Virus record (IMG/VR): IMGVR_UViG_3300050821_003659
Span: 1-64,000 of that record
Length of the DNA stretch: 64,000 nucleotides
Strand: one strand, 5' to 3'
From: a virus
Shown: positions 17,097-25,276 of the stretch, in pieces
Layout of the letters: each line of letters begins with the position of its first letter
Position numbering within the stretch: the stretch's first letter is position 1
Translations under genes and position numbers: made by a program
The notes under the pieces: model-generated
Seen by the model: only the letters and a program-made list of their open reading frames with translations
Told to the model about the DNA's origin: nothing
Databases searched by the model: none

Positions 17097-17787
17097 GAAG
17101 CCTCCGCATTACATCAGGAGTGCAAGAATGGAACGACGAGATTCCTGTCGGGTCGATGTCAATCGGCACCTTGTACCCAGTGCCCCATTGGTTCCGCATC
17201 GAAGGGATGTGGTGCATCACGACTCGATTGTCGCGTGCGACCTTCCCTATCCAAACGTCATCTGCGTACGTCGTCACGCTCGATGAGATAACCAAGTCCA
17301 TCATGCGGCGTGAAAGGAACATGCAGCCGCCCGGATGAAAATCATTCGTGGCACATGCACCTGAATAGTCGAAGTCGGCCCAATCAGTGGCGAGAAGCCT
17401 GTCGAGATAGACGAACGTGTCGTCATCGCAACGCAGGATGTGAGTGTAGCCGTGTTCAATCGCCCAGCGACAGATCGCCTTCATCTTCGCGGGGTTCTCC
17501 GTGTACTGATCGCCGCAGTCGAGGAACACCTCGTCGGCCAGCGGTTCGCGGAGCAGAGTCTTGTCGGGCACGCGTTGGTTGCGTTTCGCGTCACGCAGTT
17601 TTGTGCCGTAGAAAAATTTGTAGTCAACACCTTCGGGAAGTTTTGTGAGCCACGTCGCACGGATCGTGTTGACGCGTGCTTGCTGATCGGTGCATCGCAG
17701 GTTCTGCTGAGTGCACCAGTCCACAGTGAGATCATCGATGTAGTAATCGAGACGATGACACGTCATGATGGCGATGAGTAGCTTCAT
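17077..17787 (-). CDS. GT31-like galactosyltransferase
   Basis: 236 residues from MKLLIAIMTC; GGAGGGG lies just upstream. The order ARVNTIRATWL, FFYGTKLRD, YTHILRCDDDTFVYLDRLL is that of GT31-type transferases, with DDD as the metal-binding DXD site. The N-terminus carries YYIDDLTVDW (15-24), related to the YAADGLTxDW motif of the other two transferases. It is the first gene of the left arm after the terminator at 17801-17843. Confidence 0.78.
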   Translation of the reverse strand: MKLLIAIMTCHRLDYYIDDLTVDWCTQQNLRCTDQQARVNTIRATWLTKLPEGVDYKFFYGTKLRDAKRNQRVPDKTLLREPLADEVFLDCGDQYTENPAKMKAICRWAIEHGYTHILRCDDDTFVYLDRLLATDWADFDYSGACATNDFHPGGCMFLSRRMMDLVISSSVTTYADDVWIGKVARDNRVVMHHIPSMRNQWGTGYKVPIDIDPTGISSFHSCTPDVMRRLHVASQA

Positions 17788-17800
17788 TTTCCCCTCCAGA

Positions 17801-17843
17801 AAAAAGTAAAGCCCACTCAACGCTTGGCAGCGGAGCGGGCTTT
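17801..17843 (-). terminator. Intrinsic terminator, minus strand
   Basis: On the minus strand AAAGCCC-GCTC (17843-17833 region) pairs with GAG-GGGCTTT ending at 17808, and a T-rich run (ACTTTTTT) follows. It should end the short operon 18669-18070 before the left arm begins. Confidence 0.75.
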
Positions 17844-18069
17844 GATCTCGGTGGTGTCGCCGCGTTGAACGCGACGAGGAGGAGGGTCACCACCGTCTCT
17901 CGTGGATGTTTGGCGGTTTTACTTAGTTGAGCGTCCGATTAGGTAAGGATTCATCTCATTCGAGGGCACCGTCGAGCCAAAAGGTCTTCATTCTCCCTTA
18001 CTATATGCACCGCTTTTCCCTTTTTCGGGAGAAGATTGTCCGTAAGTGCATGAAAAGAAAGCAAATATA
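17844..18069. other. Intergenic region with a branched stem
   Basis: 226 bases without a gene. GGTGGTG (17850-17856) pairs with CACCACC (17888-17894) and encloses a CGCG/CGCG hairpin. The remainder is T-rich on the plus strand. A promoter for the left arm could lie here, but no clear -35/-10 pair was found on the minus strand. Confidence 0.4.
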
Positions 18070-18291
18070 TTAGTTCGTTATCTCCCCGTTCTCGTCCCCT
18101 TTCTTATAACTGATGTCGAGATCGCCCCCTTTTGGGCGAGTTCCCATTGCCTGTGCCCCGTGTAGAGCGTCGAGGATCGCGGTGCCGCCGACGTACGAAA
18201 CGCGTTTAGATCGCCCACGTTCCATCGACAGCCCTTCCTTGCGAAGACGCTTTTCCCAGTACTCGGGTGAGTCTTTCTGCTTATGGGCCAA
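18070..18291 (-). CDS. Small basic hypothetical protein
   Basis: 73 residues if started at the TTG at 18291, seven bases after GGGGAG and 11 bases inside the preceding gene; an internal ATG would give about 46 residues. Contains KDSPEYWEKRLRKEG and a Gly/Lys/Asp-rich tail. No family recognised. Last gene of the short minus-strand operon. Confidence 0.5.
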   Translation of the reverse strand: MAHKQKDSPEYWEKRLRKEGLSMERGRSKRVSYVGGTAILDALHGAQAMGTRPKGGDLDISYKKGDENGEITN

Positions 18292-18481
18292 CGGACAACT
18301 CCCCGAACGGGCGTTGCCAACCGTACTTGTCGTCCAGCACGAGTTGAGATTTCTCTTTCTGATCTTGGGTGAGGAACACGGTGTTGTCAACCATCTTCTG
18401 ATAGTTGGGGTCGCTGCTGTACTGCTCAGCGTTCTTGATGATGAAGTTCGCACGACGTTCTCGTTCGATCTCAGGTGTCAT
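18281..18481 (-). CDS. Small charged hypothetical protein
   Basis: 66 residues from MTPEIERERRANFII, start chosen for AAGGGG upstream. Helical and charged; no family recognised. Overlaps the upstream gene by four bases (ATGA), indicating coupled translation. Confidence 0.6.
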   Translation of the reverse strand: MTPEIERERRANFIIKNAEQYSSDPNYQKMVDNTVFLTQDQKEKSQLVLDDKYGWQRPFGELSVGP

Positions 18482-18669
18482 TGAGTCCCCTTTCGTTTCA
18501 TCTCTTGACAGGCCGCACACTTCGGGTCAAACTTCCCCTCGTGGCATGCGAACTGATGATTCTGCGTGGGGCTAGTGCCCAAGAAGCGATGACGATCTCC
18601 TGTATCAACGCGACCGTACGGCTTCGTTGGGTATGTCGGCCCGACGCGGTTGTATTGCAGAAGTTTCAT
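18478..18669 (-). CDS. Small Cys-containing hypothetical protein
   Basis: 63 residues starting MKLLQYNRVGPTYPTKPYG. C-terminal CHEGKFDPKCAAC offers three Cys and one His that could bind zinc. GGGGGAAG precedes the start. First gene of the short leftward operon, divergent from the replication block. Confidence 0.65.
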   Translation of the reverse strand: MKLLQYNRVGPTYPTKPYGRVDTGDRHRFLGTSPTQNHQFACHEGKFDPKCAACQEMKRKGTQ

Positions 18670-18750
18670 CTCTTCCCCCTAAGTTCATCATCGCTTTTTT
18701 GCGGGAAGATTGCAACAGAAATCTTTCAAAAAGTTTTTGTGAAATAAAAC

Positions 18751-18779
18751 TTGACATCGTCGCCGCGATGCGTCACTAT
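18751..18779 (+). promoter_or_regulatory. Sigma70-like promoter of replication block
   Basis: TTGACA (18751-18756), 17-base spacer, CACTAT (18774-18779). The predicted transcript starts near 18786. Its leader contains GGGAG...CTCCC, a small hairpin ahead of the 18853 start. Confidence 0.75.
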
Positions 18780-18852
18780 GTACTTAGGGAGAAGAACGAC
18801 TGCTCCCGTCTGTAGTACCCAACGCCCAATTGAGGCAGAAAAGAGATGACCT

Positions 18853-19257
18853 ATGAGTCTGATTGTAAAAGATCGTGTGTTCGAGCAGATGACCGAAGGG
18901 CTTCACAACGTGGCAATCACGCGTGTTGAAGACCTTGGGTTGCAGGACACAATGTACGGCAGCAAAGATCAAGCCCGGATTTTCTTCACCGCTCAGGATC
19001 AGAAGGATGTCGAAGGCAAGGCAGTCGATTGCCCGATGACGGTGACCACCACCTCGCTGCATCCCAAGAGCAAGCTGGCGAAGCTGCTCAACTCTCTCGG
19101 CATCACCGCCGACGACACGTTTGACCTGAACTCCCTTGTGGGGATCAAGTGCCAAGTCGTGATCGAGCAGAACACGAACAAAGAGACTGGCAAGCCGTAC
19201 GCCAAGATCGTCTCTGTGCTCAAGAATCGCAAGGCGTCCGCACCTACCGAGGTGTAG
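18853..19257 (+). CDS. Putative OB-fold ssDNA-binding-like protein
   Basis: 134 residues, beta-rich, with the pattern ARIFFTAQDQ, then SLHPKSKLAKLLNSLG, then CQVVIEQNTNKETGKPYAKIVSV. This resembles small phage OB-fold proteins (DUF669-type) encoded just before primase/helicase genes. First gene of the early replication transcript; terminator at 19273 follows. Binding to single-stranded DNA is inferred from pattern and context. Confidence 0.55.
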   Translation: MSLIVKDRVFEQMTEGLHNVAITRVEDLGLQDTMYGSKDQARIFFTAQDQKDVEGKAVDCPMTVTTTSLHPKSKLAKLLNSLGITADDTFDLNSLVGIKCQVVIEQNTNKETGKPYAKIVSVLKNRKASAPTEV

Positions 19258-19272
19258 TCGTCTACAAAGTAC

Positions 19273-19302
19273 ACGGGGTCAGCAATGGCCCCGTTCTTTT
19301 TT
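19273..19302 (+). terminator. Intrinsic terminator
   Basis: ACGGGG (19273-19278) pairs with CCCCGT (19289-19294), followed by TCTTTTTT to 19302. It lies between 19257 and the primase start at 19318; read-through probably gives the primase gene a lower level than the upstream protein. Confidence 0.75.
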
Positions 19303-19317
19303 GTCCGAGGAGTTTTG

Positions 19318-21435
19318 ATGGCTGACCCCAAGATTGTCGCAGAGCTAAAAGCAGCCGCTGAAGACGCCCTGTCCCGTGGATTCGCGATTCTCACGTGCGA
19401 ACCTCATGACAAGGCACCGTACGCCAAGTACAGTCCCCATGCGGTCAATTCATCAACCCGAAAACCAGAAGTCGCACTCGCCGCGTGGGTCGCGGGCGAG
19501 GAGGCCAACTATGGCGTTGGCTGTGGCCCCAGTAACATCACCGTGGTTGACGTGGATCACGGGATCAATAATCTCGAAGAGTTCGAAGCGTGGCGAACCA
19601 AGCACGGTCTGCCTGAGACGTTCACTGTCATCTCAGGACGTGACGGCTTTGGTGCCCACATGTACTATTCAGGCAGTGTGCCGACCTGTGGATTCAACAT
19701 TGGTGAAGTCACCGGAGAACTGAAGGGTATCGGAGGATACGTCGTCGGCCCCGGCTCGATTCACCCGAGCGGCAAGAAGTATGCGTTGCTGAAAGACGTG
19801 GCTGTAGCTCCGCTTCCAGACGGACTCGTCGCGATGGCGAAGTCTAAGACGAAAGAGAAGCTGGAGTACAAGCCGAAGGCCCAAGGTGGCGGACTGATCG
19901 CGGCGGGCAACCGCTGGATTCACCTGCAATCAAAGGCGGGCACGTTCCGCAATGCAGGGCTGGATGAGGAAGGCATTTACCTCGCTCTGAAAAACTTCGC
20001 AGAGAACAACTGCGAGGATGGAGCGAATTATCCAGACGACAAGATTCGATCTCTCGCGAAGGCTGCGGTCGGCGTGTTCGATGCGACCGAGTCCGCACCT
20101 GTCATCTTTTTCAGCGACAACAACACGAAGCTGAAGGTCGGCATCGAAGAGTTGCCAAACGACGCCGCAGAGGGCGACTGGCTTGGTGAGATGGCTCATC
20201 ACGTCTCGGACGGGACTTTTATTCCGCTATCATTTGCACGCACACAGATCAAGACGATCCTTGCCTCATCGATCAACGGACTTGTCGGCTTCCCGAGCCA
20301 GCCTGATATTCACATGAAGCAGTGGTCGGTTCTCGTCTCGTCCCAGCCCGAGTCTGGTAAGGGCGAGTCGTGGAAACGCACGGCAGAAGCGGCTCTCGCG
20401 AACTACATCAAGAAGTCGAGCGTCGGACTCCCGAAGGCAGGATACTTCTCTTCGGGTGAGCACATGGTCAAGTACCTTGCTGATCCTGAAAACGGATTTC
20501 CCGACAACGGACTCGGCGGACGAAACGTCCTCGTGTACTTTGACGAGTTGAAGTCTCTGTTCGAGAAGGGAGCGTCTGTCGGATCGACGTTGTTCTCGAA
20601 GATGATCGAACTCTACGAACGCGACGACTCCAGTGCGGGATCACTCTCGCACGAGGGCGGCGAGTTCAAGAACATCGCACTCTCGTTCACCGGAGGTTTC
20701 ACTGGATCGTCGTTCGATGCGGCGGTTGCTGGCAAAGGTGCGGGCGGCGACGGATTTCTGTCGCGTTGCGTCCTCGCGTACACTGGCGACGTGAAGCACT
20801 GCGGCGACTGGGCGGATCAGGACACTGCGGCGATCAATGCTCTCTCGCAGAAGATGCTCAAGAAGTACAGCGAGTTGTTGCAATCGTTTCTCGATAAGAA
20901 GAACGCTGATTCCGGTAAAGAGGAGTTCGATCCTCTAAAGTGGCGATACGTGCCTGTAGAAACATCCGAAGCGAAGCAACTCCGCATGGACTTTCAGAAG
21001 TGGCTCTTTGAAAAACGCAAAGAGCACAACGAACGTCATCCGGGGTTGGGATACATGTCGCGTATCGAGGCTCACTTCAAACGCGATCTGCTGATGCGGA
21101 CAGTGTTCTCTGATGACACGACGATCACTGCTGACAAGACGCAGAGGGCCATCGACTGGGCGAAGCATGAGTTGTATCTGCGTGAGGAACTCTGGCCTGT
21201 TGATCGAGGCTCTGTGGTCACTCGCATGGAGGCAACGATCATCCGGGCGTTGGAGAAGCACGAGCACCTCACGAAGATGGAACTGCAACGCTTCTGCAAC
21301 GTCAAGCGATCCGAATCAGGCGGCGTCGGAACGTTCAATATGGCGTGGAAGAACATGATGCAGGGCGGCTGCGTCGAGGTGGTTGGCAAGACGCACAAGG
21401 GCACGGAGAAGTTCGGATTGGTCGAAGGCTTCTAA
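19318..21435 (+). CDS. Prim-pol / DUF3987 primase-helicase
   Basis: 705 residues from MADPKIVAELK; GAGGAG precedes this ATG, so the upstream ATG at 19285 inside the terminator is rejected. Residues 1 to about 175 form an archaeo-eukaryotic primase/polymerase domain: VVDVDHG (about 77) supplies the metal-binding Asp pair and GSIHPSGKKY (about 147) the His motif. After a helical linker, a DUF3987-type domain has a Walker A-like SSQPESGKGES (about 341). Such fusions prime and unwind at phage replication forks. It precedes the DNA polymerase gene. Confidence 0.85.
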   Translation: MADPKIVAELKAAAEDALSRGFAILTCEPHDKAPYAKYSPHAVNSSTRKPEVALAAWVAGEEANYGVGCGPSNITVVDVDHGINNLEEFEAWRTKHGLPETFTVISGRDGFGAHMYYSGSVPTCGFNIGEVTGELKGIGGYVVGPGSIHPSGKKYALLKDVAVAPLPDGLVAMAKSKTKEKLEYKPKAQGGGLIAAGNRWIHLQSKAGTFRNAGLDEEGIYLALKNFAENNCEDGANYPDDKIRSLAKAAVGVFDATESAPVIFFSDNNTKLKVGIEELPNDAAEGDWLGEMAHHVSDGTFIPLSFARTQIKTILASSINGLVGFPSQPDIHMKQWSVLVSSQPESGKGESWKRTAEAALANYIKKSSVGLPKAGYFSSGEHMVKYLADPENGFPDNGLGGRNVLVYFDELKSLFEKGASVGSTLFSKMIELYERDDSSAGSLSHEGGEFKNIALSFTGGFTGSSFDAAVAGKGAGGDGFLSRCVLAYTGDVKHCGDWADQDTAAINALSQKMLKKYSELLQSFLDKKNADSGKEEFDPLKWRYVPVETSEAKQLRMDFQKWLFEKRKEHNERHPGLGYMSRIEAHFKRDLLMRTVFSDDTTITADKTQRAIDWAKHELYLREELWPVDRGSVVTRMEATIIRALEKHEHLTKMELQRFCNVKRSESGGVGTFNMAWKNMMQGGCVEVVGKTHKGTEKFGLVEGF

Positions 21436-21458
21436 TCGGAGTCAGAGGCTCCTGACAG

Positions 21459-21526
21459 ACCCCCCTAAGCTCGTACGCACAAATATTCTTTTGTTTCATA
21501 TATTTACAGACATACAGGGGGGTGTC
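21459..21526 (+). other. Long intergenic stem with AT-rich loop
   Basis: ACCCCCCT (21459-21466) pairs with AGGGGGGT (21516-21523), extended by GAC/GTC with a small bulge, around an AT-rich loop of 49 bases. It lies between primase and the TTG-start gene. Confidence 0.45.
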
Positions 21527-21541
21527 ACGGGAACTCTTCGT

Positions 21542-21628
21542 GACTACGATTCCCAAAACAGCCCCTAAACCTTTGAAACTAAAGAAAGAGCGGAGAAAAC
21601 AACTTGACTACGATTCAGACTACGATTC
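21542..21628. repeat. Three copies of GACTACGATTC
   Basis: The 11-mer occurs at 21542-21552, 21606-21616 and 21618-21628. The last two are 12 bases apart and encode the first residues of the next protein. Iterons or chance; too few copies to decide. Confidence 0.5.
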
Positions 21629-21915
21629 GCGGCAAAGAGCCAAAAGTCGTCTATCTCGATGGAAACATTGAGCTTGGATGGTTTCGGATGGGCCGGGGCG
21701 TTCCTGACGGCGTGTCTGTGGCTCCTGTAGGAGGGACAATCCACCTCCAGACCTTCCGCATCGCGGAGTGTGCGAGGTTGAAGGATGCCCGCCTCTTTCG
21801 CGATCTGTTTCACAAACGGTTCCGGCACTGCTGGGCACGCGGCGACTGGTTTAAGAACCTCGACATCGTGGACGCGATCAAAGCATTCGACGTGTTGATG
21901 AGGAGTGAACAGTGA
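21604..21915 (+). CDS. Small hypothetical protein (TTG start)
   Basis: 103 residues starting at TTG 21604 after GGAG; there is no ATG until the middle. Product begins MTTIQTTIRGKEPKVVYLD and has a basic helix RLFRDLFHKRFRHCW. No family recognised. It overlaps the polymerase start by four bases (GTGA), so the two are probably translated together. Confidence 0.65.
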   Translation: MTTIQTTIRGKEPKVVYLDGNIELGWFRMGRGVPDGVSVAPVGGTIHLQTFRIAECARLKDARLFRDLFHKRFRHCWARGDWFKNLDIVDAIKAFDVLMRSEQ

Positions 21916-23999
21916 GACGACTCTGGCTGGACTTCGAAACTCGTTCGATGCTGAACATCAAAAAGGTCGGTCTTGACCGCTACGGCAAGGACAAGACGAC
22001 TCAGGTGCTCATGCTGGCGTGGGCTTTTGATTACGACAAACCCCGTCTGTGGCTCCCCTGTCTCGGGGAACCGATGCCCCCGGAACTCTACGCCGGATTG
22101 ACAGACCCGACAGTTCTGAAGTGTGCGTGGAACTTTAACTTCGAAAAAGACATCCTGCACTTTCAACTCGGGATCGCGATTCCGCTGGTTGAGTGGTACG
22201 ACCCCGCAACGCTTTGTGCTTACATGTCGCTGCCTATCGGCTTGCACCGAGCCAGCCAAGCACTCGACATCGACACGAAGAAAGTTCACATCACGGGCGA
22301 CGAGCGTCCTGTGAAGATGTTCTCGAATCCGTCGAAGCAGTTGAAACGCGTGCTGAAGAAAAATCCTGACGCACCTGCGTTTTACTTCAAGGATTGGAAC
22401 TCGCATCCTGAGGACTGGGCGATCTTCTGCTCGTACTGTATTCAGGACGTGGAGGCGGAACGCGGCGTGTGGGAGGCTGCGGTCGCATTCAACTCCCCGA
22501 TGACGCACGGCGAGAAAGAGGCGTGGCTCCTCGACCAGAGGATGAACGACAACGGTGTCTGGATCGACATGCAGTACGTCCTGAACGCGATGAAGGTCGC
22601 ACAGGGCGAGGCCGACCAGATCATCGCAGAGATGAAACTGGAAACGGGTCTGGAGAATCCGAACAGCCGCGACCAGATTCTCGAATGGTTGCAAGCACGC
22701 AATTATCCGTTCGAGAGCGTGGACGTTGAGCACATCGAGGAGGCACTGAAAGAACAGAAGCGTTACAAGATGCCGCCACTCGCGATCAAGATTCTGCTGC
22801 TGAAGCAGAAGCTGGGCGGCTCCGCGTACAAGAAGCTGCAAAGCATTCTCGACCGCGTCGGCCCTGATGGTCGCTTGCGAGATCAGTTCACTTATCACGG
22901 AGCACACACGGGTCGGTGGTCTGGACGCGGCGTGCAGTTGCAAAATCTGTACAAGCCTGACCGTGAAGTCTCTCGTGCGTTGGAGCAGCTAGTCACCGCA
23001 CTGCGAGACGGTACGCTCGACATTCCGAATGTCATCACCACGTTTGACGCGGAGATTGACACATGGAACTCCGCAAATCCTGCGGAGAAACCAAAGAAGC
23101 ACCTTGACCCGAAGCCCTTCACACCGATGGAGGTGGTCGCGTCAACGATCCGGGCCGCGTTCGCTGCGGCACCGGGGAACAAACTGGTTGTCGGTGACCT
23201 TGCACAGATCGAGTCACGCGTGCTGGCTGCAATCGCACAGTGTCCGACGATGCTCTCCGCGTACGCAGAGGGCCGCGATCTTTACAAGGAAGTGATGGCG
23301 GCACAACTCGGCATTCCGCTGAGCGAAGTCACCAAGGCACACCGCGACCGAGGCAAGGTCATCATCCTCGGCTGCGGATACGGGATGGGCTGGGAAAAGT
23401 TCATCGACTACGCCCTCACGTACGGCATCGTGCTCACCGAGAAGGAAGCGAAGGATGCAGTCTGGGGATTCCGCGAGACGTACAGCGAGATCGTGGACTT
23501 CTGGGCAGAGATCAATCAGGCAGTCATCACGGCGTTCAAGGCGGGCATCTGCGTGTACGTACGCGGGCTGGTCGTAGATGGGCGAGATGAGAAGTGCCTG
23601 AAGATCAAGCTGCCGAGCGGACGGTACATTCACTACCACAAGCCGACACTGCTGTTCGAGCCTCCACCGTGGGGCGGGCCACCTAAAGAGTCGATCAGCT
23701 TCATCATGTACGGCTCGAAGGGTGCGGAGAGCAAGCGGCTTTACGGCGGGCTGCTCACTGAGAACATCGTTCAAGCGGTCGCACGCGATCTGTTGTTGAA
23801 CGGCATGCTTGAGGCCGAGAAGATGGGCTTCAAGATCATTATGACGATTCACGACGAGATAGCTGGTGAGGTGCCAATAGATTCTCCGCTGGGAGAGAAG
23901 GAACTTCTGGCGGCGATGTGCATCGTCCCCGAGTGGGGCGAGGGCATGGGGTTCGTACTCAAGGCAGAAGGGTACGAGAATCCGTACTACAAGAAATAG
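21912..23999 (+). CDS. Family A DNA polymerase with 3'-5' exonuclease
   Basis: 695 residues from GTG. LDFETRS (6-12) begins a DnaQ-like exonuclease, with the CAWNFNFE segment following. The polymerase domain shows motif A VVGDLAQIESRVLA (about 426), the O-helix region HRDRGKVIILGCGYG (about 476), and motif C IHDEIAGEVP (about 645). This is the replicative polymerase type of many phages. It overlaps the preceding gene by four bases. Confidence 0.93.
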   Translation: MRRLWLDFETRSMLNIKKVGLDRYGKDKTTQVLMLAWAFDYDKPRLWLPCLGEPMPPELYAGLTDPTVLKCAWNFNFEKDILHFQLGIAIPLVEWYDPATLCAYMSLPIGLHRASQALDIDTKKVHITGDERPVKMFSNPSKQLKRVLKKNPDAPAFYFKDWNSHPEDWAIFCSYCIQDVEAERGVWEAAVAFNSPMTHGEKEAWLLDQRMNDNGVWIDMQYVLNAMKVAQGEADQIIAEMKLETGLENPNSRDQILEWLQARNYPFESVDVEHIEEALKEQKRYKMPPLAIKILLLKQKLGGSAYKKLQSILDRVGPDGRLRDQFTYHGAHTGRWSGRGVQLQNLYKPDREVSRALEQLVTALRDGTLDIPNVITTFDAEIDTWNSANPAEKPKKHLDPKPFTPMEVVASTIRAAFAAAPGNKLVVGDLAQIESRVLAAIAQCPTMLSAYAEGRDLYKEVMAAQLGIPLSEVTKAHRDRGKVIILGCGYGMGWEKFIDYALTYGIVLTEKEAKDAVWGFRETYSEIVDFWAEINQAVITAFKAGICVYVRGLVVDGRDEKCLKIKLPSGRYIHYHKPTLLFEPPPWGGPPKESISFIMYGSKGAESKRLYGGLLTENIVQAVARDLLLNGMLEAEKMGFKIIMTIHDEIAGEVPIDSPLGEKELLAAMCIVPEWGEGMGFVLKAEGYENPYYKK

Positions 24000-24000
24000 C

Positions 24001-24029
24001 TTGACACGGGGCGTGGCGGCTGCTACGCT
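24001..24029 (+). promoter_or_regulatory. Sigma70-like promoter, leaderless start
   Basis: TTGACA (24001-24006), 17 bases, TACGCT (24024-24029). The expected +1 is about 24036, which is the A of the next ATG, so this transcript may be leaderless. Confidence 0.65.
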
Positions 24030-24035
24030 CCTGTC

Positions 24036-24197
24036 ATGACGAAACTGAAGTGCGGATGCAAACCGACAGATGCCTGTCCACACGCTCTGGCTCACGTCTT
24101 CTTCATCACGAAGACTGTGTCGAAGCCAAAGACACACGAGTGTGTTGTGTGCCACGGGCCTTACCCAAACTGCCGATGTTTCGAGGAGGAAAAATGA
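24036..24197 (+). CDS. Small Cys-rich protein
   Basis: 53 residues, MTKLKCGCKPTDACPH..., ending CVVCHGPYPNCRCFEEEK. Paired CxC, CxxC and CxC motifs suggest zinc binding. It begins at the predicted transcription start and has no ribosome-binding site, pointing to leaderless translation. The stop overlaps the next start (ATGA). No family recognised. Confidence 0.6.
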   Translation: MTKLKCGCKPTDACPHALAHVFFITKTVSKPKTHECVVCHGPYPNCRCFEEEK

Positions 24198-24394
24198 AAA
24201 TCGAAGTGACGCCCATTCAGGGCACAGCAAATCAGTTCACCGTCACGCTGGCGGGAAATTACCGTCTGGCGTTTGCGGGCACGCAGGACAACGCAGTTCA
24301 AGTCGCGGCTGACCTTCGCAAGTCGATCAACCGCAGCGGTCGCAAGACTTCAAAAAAGGTCTTGACAGCGACCCCCATCCTTGCTACTGTGTAA
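24194..24394 (+). CDS. Small hypothetical protein
   Basis: 66 residues from MKIEVTPIQGTANQF; the start foll ows AGGAGGA and overlaps the preceding stop. Beta-like N-terminal half and basic C-terminal tail. No family recognised. A promoter for downstream sequence lies inside its 3' end. Confidence 0.65.
   Translation: MKIEVTPIQGTANQFTVTLAGNYRLAFAGTQDNAVQVAADLRKSINRSGRKTSKKVLTATPILATV
24362..24390 (+). promoter_or_regulatory. Sigma70-like promoter
   Basis: TTGACA (24362-24367), 17 bases, TACTGT (24385-24390). The predicted leader contains GGGAG...CTCCC, as in the leader of the 18751 promoter. Confidence 0.65.
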
Positions 24395-24432
24395 GTAGAG
24401 GGGAGTGAGGTAAAGCGGCTCCCTACCAGCCC

Positions 24433-24461
24433 TTGACAGAACACCGCATCTGGGCGATCAT
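24433..24461 (+). promoter_or_regulatory. Possible second promoter
   Basis: TTGACA (24433-24438), 17 bases, GATCAT (24456-24461). The -10 is weak. It would drive the 24497 gene and the RNA region beyond. Confidence 0.4.
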
Positions 24462-24496
24462 GCCGCTTGGGTCACTCCCAAATTTTAGGAGGAACG

Positions 24497-24739
24497 ATGA
24501 CAGTTTTCGGAGCGATTGTAGCAGCAGTTTTGCGGAAGGCCGAGGCGTTCCTCGCGGAATGCAAGGCCCTCGTCGTGAAGGCCAAGGCGATTGAGAAGAA
24601 TCTCGTCGCGACGGCTGAGCACGATGTGCACGAAGTGATCTTGAAGGCGAAGGAAGACGTGATCGACATCGAGACGAAGGTCGAGAACGAAGTCAAGACT
24701 CTGAAGAACGAGTTGGTTGACAAAATCTCGAAGCTGTAA
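24497..24739 (+). CDS. Small helical, possibly membrane-associated protein
   Basis: 80 residues from MTVFGAIVAAVLRKAEAF; AGGAGGA precedes the ATG. A short hydrophobic N-terminus is followed by an amphipathic charged helix with heptads (about 30-80). No family recognised. Confidence 0.65.
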   Translation: MTVFGAIVAAVLRKAEAFLAECKALVVKAKAIEKNLVATAEHDVHEVILKAKEDVIDIETKVENEVKTLKNELVDKISKL

Positions 24740-24744
24740 GTTAC

Positions 24745-24891
24745 GGGCACACGCGGTTACGGAACTGGGTGTTCAATCACTCAGATCGCAACCAACGGAG
24801 ACTTTGTCAGAAAAGAACGCACGTGAAACGTCGCGACGAGTAGCGTGCAAGTAATCCGTTGGGAATGGTGGTTCGAGTCCACAGGTGCCCA
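24745..24891 (+). ncRNA. tRNA-like element with enlarged arms
   Basis: GGGCAC (24745-24750) pairs with GTGCCC (24885-24890), followed by A and CC. A T-arm with loop TTCGAGT sits at 24868-24882. GCGG (24753-24756) can pair with TCGC (24786-24789) as a D-stem whose loop holds a 7-bp hairpin CTGGGTG/CACTCAG. The anticodon position holds an 8-bp stem CCAACGGA/TCCGTTGG (24792-24799 with 24855-24862) around 55 bases. No anticodon loop is apparent. It could be a decayed or intron-bearing tRNA or a tRNA mimic. Confidence 0.5.
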
Positions 24892-24980
24892 CCGACATTG
24901 AGGTTGCTGATGTGAGAAGGCTAAACTCTGACGTGTAAAATGCGACCGAGCCTTGGAAGTAGGTCGTGTTTCCAAAAAGT

Positions 24981-25009
24981 TTGACCCCCAATTGATAGGC
25001 AGATACTGT
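24981..25009 (+). promoter_or_regulatory. Probable tmRNA promoter
   Basis: TTGACC (24981-24986), 17 bases, TACTGT (25004-25009), the same -10 as the 24362 promoter. Transcription from about 25016 would cover the acceptor piece and then the coding piece of the tmRNA. Confidence 0.6.
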
Positions 25010-25080
25010 CAGCACGTGAAGTCGTGCGTCGAGCCGCCACGTAAGGGGCGGGGAGATATAGTCATAATGCTGCTGGGTCA

Positions 25081-25177
25081 TTTTGGGCGAGGGGCTTCAC
25101 TCGCCCACCGAATTACGCAAGTATGAAGGCGTTGTTTCCGTTTTCGGACGCGGGTTCGATTCCCGCCGCCTCCACCA
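25081..25177 (+). ncRNA. ssrA: Permuted tmRNA, acceptor piece
   Basis: The 3' end of a tmRNA, placed before the 5' part. T-stem GCGGG (25150-25154), loop TTCGATT, CCCGC (25162-25166), acceptor strand CGCCTCC (25167-25173), A74-equivalent and encoded CCA (25175-25177). The preceding TTTTCGGAC is typical of tmRNA. The acceptor strand pairs with GGGGGCG at 25277-25283 and includes the G3-U70 wobble needed by alanyl-tRNA synthetase. The mature 5' end of this piece is not determined; a GGGCGAG/CTCGCCC hairpin lies at 25085-25106. Confidence 0.88.
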
Positions 25178-25276
25178 AAGATGCTGAATCAGCGACACAG
25201 TGTGCACACGTCGTGTGATTGAGGTTCGTTTAACTCCTCACGATAGAACACGCTTGAGAGGTTCAGCACTTTTGAT
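25178..25276 (+). other. Intervening segment of the permuted tmRNA
   Basis: Between the CCA of the acceptor piece and the 5' G of the coding piece. Its ends can pair: TGCTGAA (25182-25188) with TTCAGCA (25262-25268). It is expected to be removed during processing, leaving a two-piece RNA. Confidence 0.75.

Noticed and set aside
21810-22943. Long minus-strand open frames opposite the DNA polymerase
   Set aside because: They lie antisense to conserved polymerase codons and show no domain.
25052-25063. AGATATAGTC, like the S element of a group I intron
   Set aside because: No convincing P, Q and R elements or splice sites were found around it, and GGCTA at about 24919 pairs only with a wobble. 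A covariance search would be needed.
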